The notes under the pieces: generated by a model | What the model saw: the letters and a program-made list of their open reading frames with translations, nothing else | What the model was told of the DNA's origin: nothing | Database searches by the model: none | Assembly: GCA_017934745.1 (NCBI GenBank) | Contig: JAGBIY010000047.1 | Location: forward strand, 62,001 to 126,000 | Length of the DNA stretch: 64,000 nucleotides | DNA from: Treponema sp. | GTDB taxonomy: Bacteria; Spirochaetota; Spirochaetia; Treponematales; Treponemataceae | Direction of reading: 5' to 3' | Shown: piece by piece, positions 52,504-61,600 of the stretch | Layout of the letters: each line of letters opens with the position of its first letter | Position numbering within the stretch: position 1 is the stretch's first letter | Made by a program: the position numbers and the translations under genes

Positions 52504-54184
52504 TTCTCCCCTCGACGAACGCCGCCGAAAGGATTTTTCTTCCGATGGCGTTTTTTTCGTCTATGTCGACTTTTCCGCTCCACAAACCTGAGCATATTTT
52601 CACACGCCGTTCCGAGACAAGCTGGGAGACAACAGAAGCAGTGTCGCTGTCTTCCCAGACGTTCATTCCAAAAACGCCAATCTTCATTTCATTGAACAAT
52701 TCCGAAAGCTCAGACGAAAGCGCACTCCTGTCGAGGACGCGCCTGTTCCGTTTTACGAACCTGTATGCGAACTCGGCGTCCCAGGCTTTCCCCTCCACAT
52801 TCCGCCCGTCCTTTCTCGCGTCGCACAAGTCGCACCCAGAGCACACGGTCTTCTCGCCTCCGAGATAGTCGAGCATGAACTGGCGGCGGCAATTTTTCTC
52901 AAGCACGAAATCCCCCATCACGCGCTCGCGGCTTCCCGGCGGAGCCTTCTCGTAGCGGTTCATGTCCGCATGGTTCCAAATCAGCACCGACCGCACATCG
53001 TCGCCCTTCCTTCCCGCCCTGCCCGCCTCCTGAATGAAATTCTCCAAATGGCTCGGAGCGTCCAGATGCACGACGGAATAGATGTTCCCCTTGTCCATGC
53101 CCATTCCGTAGGCGCAAGTCGCCGTCAAGATTCCGTCGTCAGAGTCGAAGAACCACTTTTCCACCAAAAGCTTCTCCTCTTTTGTCATGCCGGCATGATA
53201 GAAGCGGACTTTCTCAACGCCGAAGACCTCGACAAGAATCCGAGCCATGTTCTCAGTCCGGGGGCGGGTGGCGCAGAAGATTATCATGGGCTTTTTCATC
53301 CGCACGGCGCATTCGAGGGCGGCCTTCTCCTTGGCGTACGCGTGCAACACTGAATAATGGATGTTCGCCCTGTCGCTGTCGCTTTTTAAAAGATGGTAGT
53401 GGCCGTCGAAGAGGATTTCGCCCACACGTTTTAGAACAGGAGGAGAAGCCGTGGCGGTGAAGGCCGTGACGATTTTCACGTTCAGCTTCCTGATTATCTC
53501 TCCGAGCGAGAGATAGGCGGGACGGAAGGAGTCGCCCCATTCGGAGACGCAGTGCGCCTCGTCTATCGCGATGTGGGCTATGCCGCATTTCGATAGCCGC
53601 TCCACGAGCGCGCCGCCTTGAAGGACTTCGGGATTCGCCAGAATCACCTTGGCTCCTTCGGAAATCTTCCTGAAATTCTCCTCGCGCTCCTCGGCGCTCT
53701 GGCCGCCCTTGAAGACAACGCACGGGATTCCGCCCTCGTCCATGCGCCTCTTCTGGTCGGCCATCAAAGCCAGGAGCGGATAGAAGACGAGCGTCGGCCC
53801 CTTCAAAATCAAGGACGGAACCAGGAAGCACATGGATTTTCCGGCACCGGTCGGAAGAAGGACGATTTGGCGGCCACGGCAGAATTCGTCGTCGTCAAGG
53901 TTGTCGGAGAAAGAAGAATCAGCCTCGATGTTTTTTGCGGCATCGAGAATGTTCGAGACGACGAGACGCTGCCACGGGAAAAGGAAGCGCACCCCGAAAG
54001 CCTTTTTGGCGGCCACGGTCGCATCGTCGTCCTCGGTTTCGATTTCGTCTGCCTCGCTCATCAGGACGCGCCTCTCGAATTCGGCATCGTTTTCGGCATC
54101 GAGGACAGTCTGGAAGTCGGAACCGAATTCCTCGGCGTATCTTCCTTCTGAAAAATCAGCATAGCGGGAATTTTTGTTTTCCAT
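52406..54184 (-). CDS. RecQ-family ATP-dependent DNA helicase
   Basis: 592 residues. Superfamily 2 motifs are LLPTGAGKSMCFLVP (about 110), AIDEAHCVSEWGDSFRPAYL, AFTATASPPV, FYHAGMTKEEK, ATCAYGMGMDKGNI and QEAGRAGRKGDD. The RecQ zinc-binding cysteines follow (KNCRRQFMLDYLGGE, CSGCDLC). No HRDC domain is apparent. The N-terminal 60 residues are acidic and nonstandard. It unwinds DNA in recombination repair. The 3' end overlaps the small plus-strand gene. Confidence 0.88.
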   Translation of the reverse strand: MENKNSRYADFSEGRYAEEFGSDFQTVLDAENDAEFERRVLMSEADEIETEDDDATVAAKKAFGVRFLFPWQRLVVSNILDAAKNIEADSSFSDNLDDDEFCRGRQIVLLPTGAGKSMCFLVPSLILKGPTLVFYPLLALMADQKRRMDEGGIPCVVFKGGQSAEEREENFRKISEGAKVILANPEVLQGGALVERLSKCGIAHIAIDEAHCVSEWGDSFRPAYLSLGEIIRKLNVKIVTAFTATASPPVLKRVGEILFDGHYHLLKSDSDRANIHYSVLHAYAKEKAALECAVRMKKPMIIFCATRPRTENMARILVEVFGVEKVRFYHAGMTKEEKLLVEKWFFDSDDGILTATCAYGMGMDKGNIYSVVHLDAPSHLENFIQEAGRAGRKGDDVRSVLIWNHADMNRYEKAPPGSRERVMGDFVLEKNCRRQFMLDYLGGEKTVCSGCDLCDARKDGRNVEGKAWDAEFAYRFVKRNRRVLDRSALSSELSELFNEMKIGVFGMNVWEDSDTASVVSQLVSERRVKICSGLWSGKVDIDEKNAIGRKILSAAFVEGRIRNPLLRFFHLLHSIRRVSRRLQEAVRNASVF

Positions 54185-54261
54185 ACAATCTACTTATCCG
54201 CTTTTTTTCGTTTTGTGCAAAAATCCACATCGTTTTTGAAAAAATGTATTAGATTTCCAGA

Positions 54262-56007
54262 ATGGACAAAAAATTTTTCACAAAACGGATATTATCAAGC
54301 GGACTTGACGAGATTTCGTTCGGGAAAGTCAGGATGACGACTTTGATGAGCGAAGAGAGCGGACACCTTTTCACAGTCGAAGGCCCGGACGGGAAAAGCC
54401 CGATAAAGACGGAGAAATGGAATTTTTCAGGAACTGAAAAAGACGAGGACGGAAAAATCCATCTGTGCGGAGAAATCTTCGAGAATCCGATATCGGTCTC
54501 GGAGGCTCTCGACAGGCTCGAAGAATCGAAAAAGGCAGGGAACGACGCGGAACGCAAGAAGATGGAGCGGAAAATCGCTTTCGCCGAGAGAGTCATCTCG
54601 CACGCGATTGAAAACGGAATCGAAATCGGAGGAACTGGAGGAGACGGAATTCTCGTTTCCGAAGACTGCACGATGGCGCTTTTCCTTCCAGAATCGATTT
54701 TCGACATGTGCGTGACGAACGGGAACGGACAGGACGGCTCAGGCTATTCAAAAAAGCAGGGCTTCTTCATCTACAAGGGCCTTGGAAAACGAGACCAGGC
54801 TCTGTTCACGAGAGGCGTCATCGCTTACAAAAGCCTGACCGGGAAATTCCCCTACACAAGCGAAAACCTCTCGCAAAGGCAGACCGACATCTTCGACAGG
54901 AAATTCACCCCGACGGCTTACGTCCTGAACGGAATCGACGAGGAATTGTCGGACGCAATCGACGCGGCTCTCTCTCTTCCCATAAAATTCGAGCGGCTTC
55001 CGGGTGAGACGAGGTACAAGAACGAGAAAGCGGACGCTGTCCGGGCAGAGCTTCTGAAACTCGCGTCGTCATTCAAGACGGACTCGTTCGAGAGGGAGCT
55101 TTCAAAGAAGGAGCGCGCGCCGGAGCTTCCAGAAGAGGAATTCAACGAGAGGACAAAGAAATTCACGAAGAAAAGGGACTTCAGAATCGGTGTCTCAAGG
55201 TTCTACAGAAGGAACAGGACACGGATTTTCGTCACGGTTGCAGTCGTCCTGGTCGCGCTTTGGGCGTTCAAGAGCTTCCACGACACGAATTCGCTGCTCG
55301 CGACATCGACGGGGCTGACATCAACGGAGACGGCCGCGACCTTCTACACGCAGATGCACAACGCGAACGTGCCGAACATCCAGGAAATCGCGAAAGGAAA
55401 AGGCATGAAGGACTTCGTGAACATCATCACGGGCTTCTACGTCATGGGAAAGGAGCGCGAAGGCTACGACGCGAAGAACAGGACAGTCCCGCCGGAAGAG
55501 TGGTTCTTCAACAACACAAGCCAGAACCTTTGGATTTACGGAATAACGAACCTGCAAATCGACGGAGCGGACTTCGAATCGGAATTCGACTTTCCACGGA
55601 GGCTCGACAAGAAAAAACCGCTGGTCGAAGAGAACGGGGAAAAACTTGAGAAGGGCGACGAAACAAGCCACAGGGCGCGCTACTTCTTCATACACACGGA
55701 CTCGTCGAGAATCAACATCGAAGAGATAAGCGAGGAAATCAGGCTCCAATGGGACGGAAAAAGGTGGATTGTGAAGGAGCTTGTCTCGGACGGAAAATCA
55801 AAGGCGGAGACCGTGAAGCTCAAGGAACTTTCGGAGGAATACGAGAGACTTGTAGAAGAGAGCGCAGGCTCCGCAAAGAAGGCAATCGAAACGCTCAGGC
55901 AGAAGCATGAATGGATTCCAAGGGACGTGGACCTCGAAAGGGGAGCGGAAAAGCTTTTTGAAAAATACTCGCTAAAGAGAGCCGGAGATTTTCTTTCGGG
56001 ACTCTGA
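54262..56007 (+). CDS. Membrane protein with degenerate protein-kinase-like domain
   Basis: 581 residues. The N-terminal 300 residues weakly follow a protein-kinase C-lobe. IEIGGTGGDGILVSEDCTMA sits where the catalytic loop would be, and the segment DQALFTRGVIAYKSLTGKFP resembles the 'slGvilYeLLtGkpPF' helix. The HRD and DFG catalytic residues are missing, so it would be a pseudokinase. One TM helix (about 320-337, RIFVTVAVVLVALWAF) follows a basic stretch, then an exported domain of about 240 residues without recognised fold. Kinase resemblance is inference; an unrelated fold is possible. Confidence 0.55.
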   Translation: MDKKFFTKRILSSGLDEISFGKVRMTTLMSEESGHLFTVEGPDGKSPIKTEKWNFSGTEKDEDGKIHLCGEIFENPISVSEALDRLEESKKAGNDAERKKMERKIAFAERVISHAIENGIEIGGTGGDGILVSEDCTMALFLPESIFDMCVTNGNGQDGSGYSKKQGFFIYKGLGKRDQALFTRGVIAYKSLTGKFPYTSENLSQRQTDIFDRKFTPTAYVLNGIDEELSDAIDAALSLPIKFERLPGETRYKNEKADAVRAELLKLASSFKTDSFERELSKKERAPELPEEEFNERTKKFTKKRDFRIGVSRFYRRNRTRIFVTVAVVLVALWAFKSFHDTNSLLATSTGLTSTETAATFYTQMHNANVPNIQEIAKGKGMKDFVNIITGFYVMGKEREGYDAKNRTVPPEEWFFNNTSQNLWIYGITNLQIDGADFESEFDFPRRLDKKKPLVEENGEKLEKGDETSHRARYFFIHTDSSRINIEEISEEIRLQWDGKRWIVKELVSDGKSKAETVKLKELSEEYERLVEESAGSAKKAIETLRQKHEWIPRDVDLERGAEKLFEKYSLKRAGDFLSGL

Positions 56008-56032
56008 CGCTCTGGCGGCGTTAATTTTATTT

Positions 56033-56055
56033 TGACATTTTTTAAGAAAATGTCA
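56033..56055 (+). promoter_or_regulatory. Inverted repeat just upstream of the carboxyltransferase promoter
   Basis: TGACATTTT (56033-56041) and AAAATGTCA (56047-56055), 9-bp perfect arms with a 5-nt spacer, ending 2 nt before the -35 box. There is no T-run after it, so an operator is more likely than a terminator. Confidence 0.5.
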
Positions 56056-56057
56056 TC

Positions 56058-56086
56058 TTGACAGTTTAAAACGCTCTAATTACACT
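56058..56086 (+). promoter_or_regulatory. Promoter of the carboxyltransferase gene
   Basis: TTGACA (56058-56063), 17-bp spacer, TACACT (56081-56086). Leader of about 55 nt with AGAGGAAAG before the ATG. Confidence 0.6.
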
Positions 56087-56146
56087 TTTTTTTGAAAACA
56101 ATTGAAAACGGTGGAAATCGTTTGAAACATTTGCAAGAGGAAAGAA

Positions 56147-57679
56147 ATGGAATACAACATTGAGAAACAGCATGCGAAGGGAAAACTCCACGCAATCGAA
56201 AGAATCAACGCAATCCTCGACGAGGGAAGCTTCATGGAAATCTACTCCGAAGCCCGCCACCAGTGCACGTCGTTCGGAATGGACAAGAAGGATTTGCCAT
56301 ACGACGGAGTAATCACGGGATTCGGAACAGTCAACGGAAGGAAAGTCGCCATCTACTCGCAGGACTTCACAGTGCAGGGAGGAACCCTCGGAAAAGTCCA
56401 CGGACAGAAAATAGCCGAGGTCATCAAGATGGCAATCGAGATGAAGTGCCCGGTAATCGGAGTGAACGATTCGGGCGGAGCTAGAATCCAGGAAGGCGTC
56501 GACGCCCTCTGCGGATACGGCGACATCTTCTACCAGAACGTGCGAGCATCAGGCGTCATCCCGCAGATTTCAATCATCGTAGGCCCATGCGCCGGTGGAG
56601 CCGTCTACTCTCCGGGACTCACGGACTTCATCTTCACAGTCGACAAGATTTCGCAGATGTTCATCACAGGCCCGAAAGTCGTGAAGCAGGTCATGTTCAT
56701 GGACATCACGGAAGAGGACTTGGGCGGAGCCGCAATCCACTCGCAGAAGTCGGGTGTCGCCCACTTCAGGTGCGCGGACGAGAACGGCTGCTACGAGAAA
56801 GTGAAGAAGCTCCTCGACTACATTCCGCACTACTACGGCGACAAGGCTCCGTTCGAGGACAAGTCGAAGACGAAGCTTGGGCTGTTCGGCTCAAAGACCG
56901 AGGCCGGATACAAATTCGACGAGGCCAAAATCGAGGCGATAAAGACGATTCTCCCGGAAGAGAGCAAGAAGGGATACGACATCAAGGACGTAATCAACGC
57001 CGTGGTCGACGACGACTCCTTCTTCGAGACGGAAGAGGAATTCGCGCAGAACGCCGTGACAGGCTTCGCCAAAATCGAAGGAAAGACAATCGGCATCGTC
57101 GCCAACAACCCGAAATCGTTCGGCGGACTTTTGAACTGCGACGCGTCCATGAAAATCGCCCGCCATGTCCGCTACTGCGACTGCTACAACATTCCGCTCC
57201 TGAACTTCGTTGACGTTCCAGGCTTCCTCCCAGGCCCGCAGGAAGAGCAGAAGGGAATCATCCGCCACGGAGCGAAGGTTCTCTACGCCTACTCGGAAGC
57301 GTCTGTGCCGAAAGTCACAGTCATCACGAGAAAGGCCTACGGCGGAGCGTACATCGCTATGTGCTCGAAGCATCTCGGAGCCGATTTCGTCTACGCATGG
57401 CCGAAAGCCGAAATCGCCGTCATGGGTGCCGAGGGCGCGACAGGAATCCTTTTCGCGAAGGAAATGAAGGACCCGGCGAACGCGGCATTGGTGGAACAGA
57501 AGAAAGCAGAATACACTCAGACTTTCATGACACCGACAATCGCGGCGCAGAGAGACTACATCTCGGCGGTCATCAACCCGGAAGAGACGAGGGCGAGGGT
57601 CGTCCAGAGCTTCAAGCTTCTTGAGGACAAGGTTTCTTCAGACAGGGTTTGCAAGAAGCACGGAAATATTCCGCTCTGA
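56147..57679 (+). CDS. Acyl-CoA carboxylase/decarboxylase carboxyltransferase subunit (MmdA/PccB type)
   Basis: 510 residues. Two crotonase-like halves: the N-half with SQDFTVQGGTLGKVHGQKIA, GVNDSGGARIQEGVDAL and GPCAGGAVYSPGL, and the C-half with FVDVPGFLPGPQEEQKGIIR, VITRKAYGGAYIAMCSK and AEIAVMGAEGA. It moves CO2 between biotin and propionyl- or methylmalonyl-CoA. In anaerobes it is usually the alpha subunit of sodium-pumping methylmalonyl-CoA decarboxylase or of propionyl-CoA carboxylase. No biotin carrier or membrane subunit is adjacent, so the two cannot be separated here. Strong SD (GAGG). Confidence 0.9.
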   Translation: MEYNIEKQHAKGKLHAIERINAILDEGSFMEIYSEARHQCTSFGMDKKDLPYDGVITGFGTVNGRKVAIYSQDFTVQGGTLGKVHGQKIAEVIKMAIEMKCPVIGVNDSGGARIQEGVDALCGYGDIFYQNVRASGVIPQISIIVGPCAGGAVYSPGLTDFIFTVDKISQMFITGPKVVKQVMFMDITEEDLGGAAIHSQKSGVAHFRCADENGCYEKVKKLLDYIPHYYGDKAPFEDKSKTKLGLFGSKTEAGYKFDEAKIEAIKTILPEESKKGYDIKDVINAVVDDDSFFETEEEFAQNAVTGFAKIEGKTIGIVANNPKSFGGLLNCDASMKIARHVRYCDCYNIPLLNFVDVPGFLPGPQEEQKGIIRHGAKVLYAYSEASVPKVTVITRKAYGGAYIAMCSKHLGADFVYAWPKAEIAVMGAEGATGILFAKEMKDPANAALVEQKKAEYTQTFMTPTIAAQRDYISAVINPEETRARVVQSFKLLEDKVSSDRVCKKHGNIPL

Positions 57680-57720
57680 TTCAGCAATGAGCCTTTCAAA
57701 CAAGGCATAATGAACAAATG

Positions 57721-57767
57721 AATCCCTCTGTATATCAGGCAAGACTTGATGAACAGAGGGATTTTTT
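57721..57767 (+). terminator. Terminator of the carboxyltransferase gene, repeat-family type
   Basis: Stem AATCCCTCTG (57721-57730)/CAGAGGGATT (57754-57763), then T-run to 57767. A smaller hairpin GCCTT/AAGGC (57691-57706) precedes it. The element shares sequence with the terminator at 58581. Confidence 0.85.
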
Positions 57768-57804
57768 ATTAGCAACTAGTTTTATACAGCGCCCCCGAAA
57801 AAAA

Positions 57805-57826
57805 TTTGTAAGGGTACCCTTACAAA
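57805..57826 (+). promoter_or_regulatory. Perfect 22-bp palindrome upstream of the outer-membrane barrel gene
   Basis: Arms TTTGTAAGGGT and ACCCTTACAAA meet without spacer, 5 nt before TTGACA (57832-57837). It is probably an operator. The outer arms TTTGTAA/TTACAAA are the same as in the Fur-type operator at 39962, but the spacing differs. Confidence 0.6.
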
Positions 57827-57843
57827 CAGACTTGACAAAGTCT

Positions 57844-57881
57844 ATTTGCGAAAAACCTCGCTTCGCTCGTTTTTCGCAAAT
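57844..57881 (+). repeat. Hairpin-forming repeat in the promoter/leader of the barrel gene
   Basis: Arms ATTTGCGAAAAA (57844-57855) and TTTTTCGCAAAT (57870-57881) around CCTCGCTTCGCTCG. The loop resembles the CCTCGCTTCCGCTCG segment of the palindromic element at 15041-15202. TATATT follows at 57883. Confidence 0.65.
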
Positions 57882-57911
57882 ATATATTATTTATTACAAA
57901 GGGAGAATCTT

Positions 57912-58538
57912 ATGAAAAAGATTATCGCATTGGTTGCTGGTATTGCTATGTCAATGACAGCTGTTTTCGCAGAGCACACTGTAGGTTTAGGTTTCAACAT
58001 TCCTGTAAACTCTTTGAAAGTAGAGGACACAGATGTTTCAGAGCACGGTTTCGGCTTTGACCTTACTTATCTCTTTATCCACGAAAACGGATTTTCTGCA
58101 AAAGCAGACGCTGCTTTAAACATTATGGACACAGATGACATTCCTTCTGACGGAAGCATGGGTAACTTTGTTTTTGATTTGGGTGCTGGATACACATTCC
58201 TTAACAAAGAAAAATTCACCGTAAGCGTATTGGGAATGTTGGGTATGACATTAGGCGGTCATTCTAAAGACTACGAAATTGAAGATTACAAAGTAACTTA
58301 TGATTGCAGCTGGCTTACTTTCGACATCGGTGCTGATGTTATTGGAAAATACAAGTTCACAGACCACTTCGGTGCTTTCGTAAACTTGGGACTCCGTTAT
58401 GCTATCAATATGAAGACTAACGAAGAACTCGAATTCGAAGACAGCGATGTCAACGAACTTTTTGGCTACTCAAATGACGATCTTTCAACAAAAGGTATCA
58501 GATTCCAGCCGACACTTGGTGTATGCTGGTCATTCTAA
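57912..58538 (+). CDS. Small outer-membrane beta-barrel protein
   Basis: 208 residues from MKKIIALVAGIAMSMTAVFA; GGGAG lies 7 nt before the ATG. A cleavable signal peptide is followed by alternating strands (HTVGLGFNIPVNSLKVEDTD, FVFDLGAGYTFLNKEKFTVS, FGAFVNLGLRYAINM) and a terminal aromatic (VCWSF), as in eight-stranded OmpA/OmpW-like barrels. Codon use (GGT, GCT, TTC/TTT with many A/T-ending codons) differs sharply from its neighbours. That suggests high expression or separate origin. Function unknown. Confidence 0.75.
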   Translation: MKKIIALVAGIAMSMTAVFAEHTVGLGFNIPVNSLKVEDTDVSEHGFGFDLTYLFIHENGFSAKADAALNIMDTDDIPSDGSMGNFVFDLGAGYTFLNKEKFTVSVLGMLGMTLGGHSKDYEIEDYKVTYDCSWLTFDIGADVIGKYKFTDHFGAFVNLGLRYAINMKTNEELEFEDSDVNELFGYSNDDLSTKGIRFQPTLGVCWSF

Positions 58539-58580
58539 GGCTTTTTTGCAAGTCTAATTAAATGGCACAATGAACAAAGG

Positions 58581-58644
58581 AATCCCGCTTCCTATCAGGC
58601 ATGAAGTCGCGCTTCACGTTTTGATGGGCCGCGGGATTTTTTTT
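58581..58644 (+). terminator. Terminator of the outer-membrane barrel gene, repeat-family type
   Basis: Stem AATCCCGC (58581-58588)/GCGGGATT (58631-58638) with an internal hairpin, followed by eight T. Confidence 0.85.
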
Positions 58645-58693
58645 CAAGATTAGGCCTTGCCAAAACTGAGTTTTCTAGGCAAGACCTATTGGT

Positions 58694-61600
58694 CTAATTC
58701 GCGCAATCGGCGCTCAGGGAATACGCATAGGACTGGGAACTGACACCCGCCCTAAGTTCTCCGTCCTGGTTTGTGAAACCAGCGGCTCCGCGCCCGTAGG
58801 CCGATGTCGAATCATTCATTGAAGTCGCCGTGATTGGAACGGACGCCTTTCCATCATCCGTCTTCTCGGCATTTCCAGAGACTGAAACGAAATGCGGAGA
58901 ATTCTGCTCAGAGCCTATTCTCGCCTCCATGACGAGGGCGTAATCCTTGTCTTCATCGCCGATTTTCTCATTGACGAACGCCACCACATTGTCGACACCC
59001 CTGCTCGAAGTTTCCAAAGAAAGCCCCAGCGCAGAAGCGGCGGCACCTTTGTCGAAATTATCCTCGTTGAAAAATTCGTCTTTTCCGTTCAACATGTCGG
59101 GCGTTATGTCGATTCCATAAACGTTCGACGCGGCCTCGGCAAACGCTGTCACGGCGCAACCAGTGTTCGACAACGTTTCAACGTGGACATTACCGGCGGA
59201 ATCCGTGTAAGTGTATTCCGCCTTTCCGTCACCGAGCTTGTCACTTCCCCACTCGGAGTCCTGCATCCAGTATTCGGTGAATCCACTGTCGTTCGCATAG
59301 CCGCTGCGGCTGTTGTTGGTGGCCATCTCGTATCCGTCAGCGTCGAAGAAGTCCACAGGGTTTGCATCGCAGTACGAATACCAGTTCCGCCCATCCTTGA
59401 CAGGATCAACCGTTGTGAACCGTGAAATGCGCGGCATGTAGTCGCGGTGTCCGAAATCGTACGTTCCTGAAGACTCGTCGAGCCGCTTCCCGATGAACGA
59501 GAACACAGGAGAGGAAGAGCCATAGCAAGAACCGAAAGCATCGTATCCAACAGAGGAGACATCACCGTTCTCACCGACGAACGCTTTTACCGTTCCAACG
59601 GAATCGCACAGAAGAACACTGCAGAAAGAGGAGTCGCCGGATGAAGAGCCGACAGTGGCGAAGCACACCGGAGACACTCCAGAAGCGTAGACAGGCGCGA
59701 CAGAAGCGCACCCCACACCACGGGTGCCGTTGGAGACCGAAGCCGCACCGCTGTCCGAGTCTTCAATGCAATCATCTATGAAGAAATATCTTCCAGACGA
59801 AGCCGACACAACATCGGTGCCTCTGGAACCGCTTCCACCCCCGGAATCGGCTCCAGAATCGCCAAGAACAGAGTCCTTTGTGAACAGCTCCCTCAGACTG
59901 AAAGCGTCGAACACGGTGGTCTTTGTGCCGGACACGTTTCTACGCCCGAAAAAGTCATATCCATAGCGCGTGTCGCGGACGTCGCCGCCAGAGCAAGTTA
60001 CGATGGAGCGAGCCATCCTGTTCCCAGCGTTGTACTCGAAAACAGAAGTAGCCGAATTGGTAATCTTCTTCGTCATGTTCCCGTTCTTGTCGTATGAGGC
60101 GGAAAGCCCACCAAACGCAGAGGAAGCCCCTGCCGCGACCAATCTGTTCTCGCTGTCGTAGCCGTAGAAAATCCGACCGACAGGAGTCGATCTTGAGACC
60201 ATGTTGCCTTCAGAATCATACTCGAAGGACTCCTTGAGCACGTTTCTGTCGCTAGAGACACGCCCCGCACCTGAAGCGGAGACGATATTCTGGATTTTCG
60301 CGAACTGCTCGGACCTGACGGCCAGCCGCGAAACATCCAGGGAAGACGGAGCCGCTCCGGTCGATTCCTCGAACAAAGCATCGAAATAAGACTTCAACGA
60401 CTCCGAATAAGGATAAGCGACAGAGCAGAGTCTTCCGTCTGCATCGTACTCATAGCAACGCAAGTCCATATTTTCGTCGATAGAGTGCGTCAAATGCCCA
60501 TCAGAGTCGTAGAGCGACCCGTCGACGAAAAGGACCGAGCCGGAAGAATCGCGTCCGACACGCATCGAAAGGCGGCCTGCACTGTCGTAGGACGAAGAGA
60601 CGGTCTCACCCGAAGAAAAACGCCTGAGCGTCTCCCTGCCGAGCAAGTCGTACTCGAAGTCGATTTCGGTTACGAGAGGCACTGAATCGGTCTCGACGAA
60701 ATCGACAATCTTCTTTATCTCTCCATTTTTGCCATAGAAGTACGACAAATCGCGTCCGACCCCGCCGGTGCTTCTCATTCTGACAACCCTTCCGTTCTTG
60801 TCCCGCGCATATTCCACGTACACACCAGAGACGACATCGCGGAAAGACGAAAGTTTTCCGAAAGAGTCGTATTCGTACCTGATTTCGCTACCGTCGTTTT
60901 TGGCGAGCACAATCCTTTCAAGGGCGTCGTATTCCGCGTACGAGAAGGTGCCATCCGGGAACGACACCTTCACGGAATGTTTTCCGCCGTCCACGTTGTT
61001 TGCTCTTTCGACCCTTCTTGTCCTTCCTTCGAAGTCGGTCGAAGAGACGATATTGCCCTCCCCGTCGAACGCGAAAGCCGAATCGAATCCGAGCCTGTTT
61101 CTCTCGGAAAGAACCCTGCCGAAGCCATCCAACGAATAGACGCTTCTGCGGCCGAGAGAGTCGATTCTCACAGTCCTCCGTCCATCGTCAGAGTACTCGT
61201 AACACTCAAGGGCGACGCCGTTTTTCACAACTGAAACGAGCCTGTCCGCATAGTCGTAAGAATACTCGGACGGAGAAGAGAACGGCCTTGAGTCGGCGCG
61301 GACTACACGGGAGTAACCGTCATATTCGGCCCGGAAAACGTCACCGCAAGAATCCTCCACCCTGACGCAATTCCCGAACGCATCGTAATGGAAACGCTTG
61401 AAAGAGCCGTCTGGATAGACCTCCCTTACGACCTGCCCCCGCGCATTGCACTCGAACGAAGTGACAGCACCAGAAGCGTTCACGCAAGAAGTCTTGTGTC
61501 CGAGGATGTCGTAGGAGAAGCTTCTTTCGTTCCCCTCTCCGTCTATTTCCAGAATGATGTTTCCGAACGCATTCCTGACAGAAGTTCCGACCCGCACACC

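Noticed and set aside
57718..57911. Short plus-strand open frame after the carboxyltransferase gene and extension of the barrel gene upstream to 57846
   Set aside because: Both are made of terminator and palindrome sequence. The true barrel start is ATG 57912 with GGGAG and a signal peptide.
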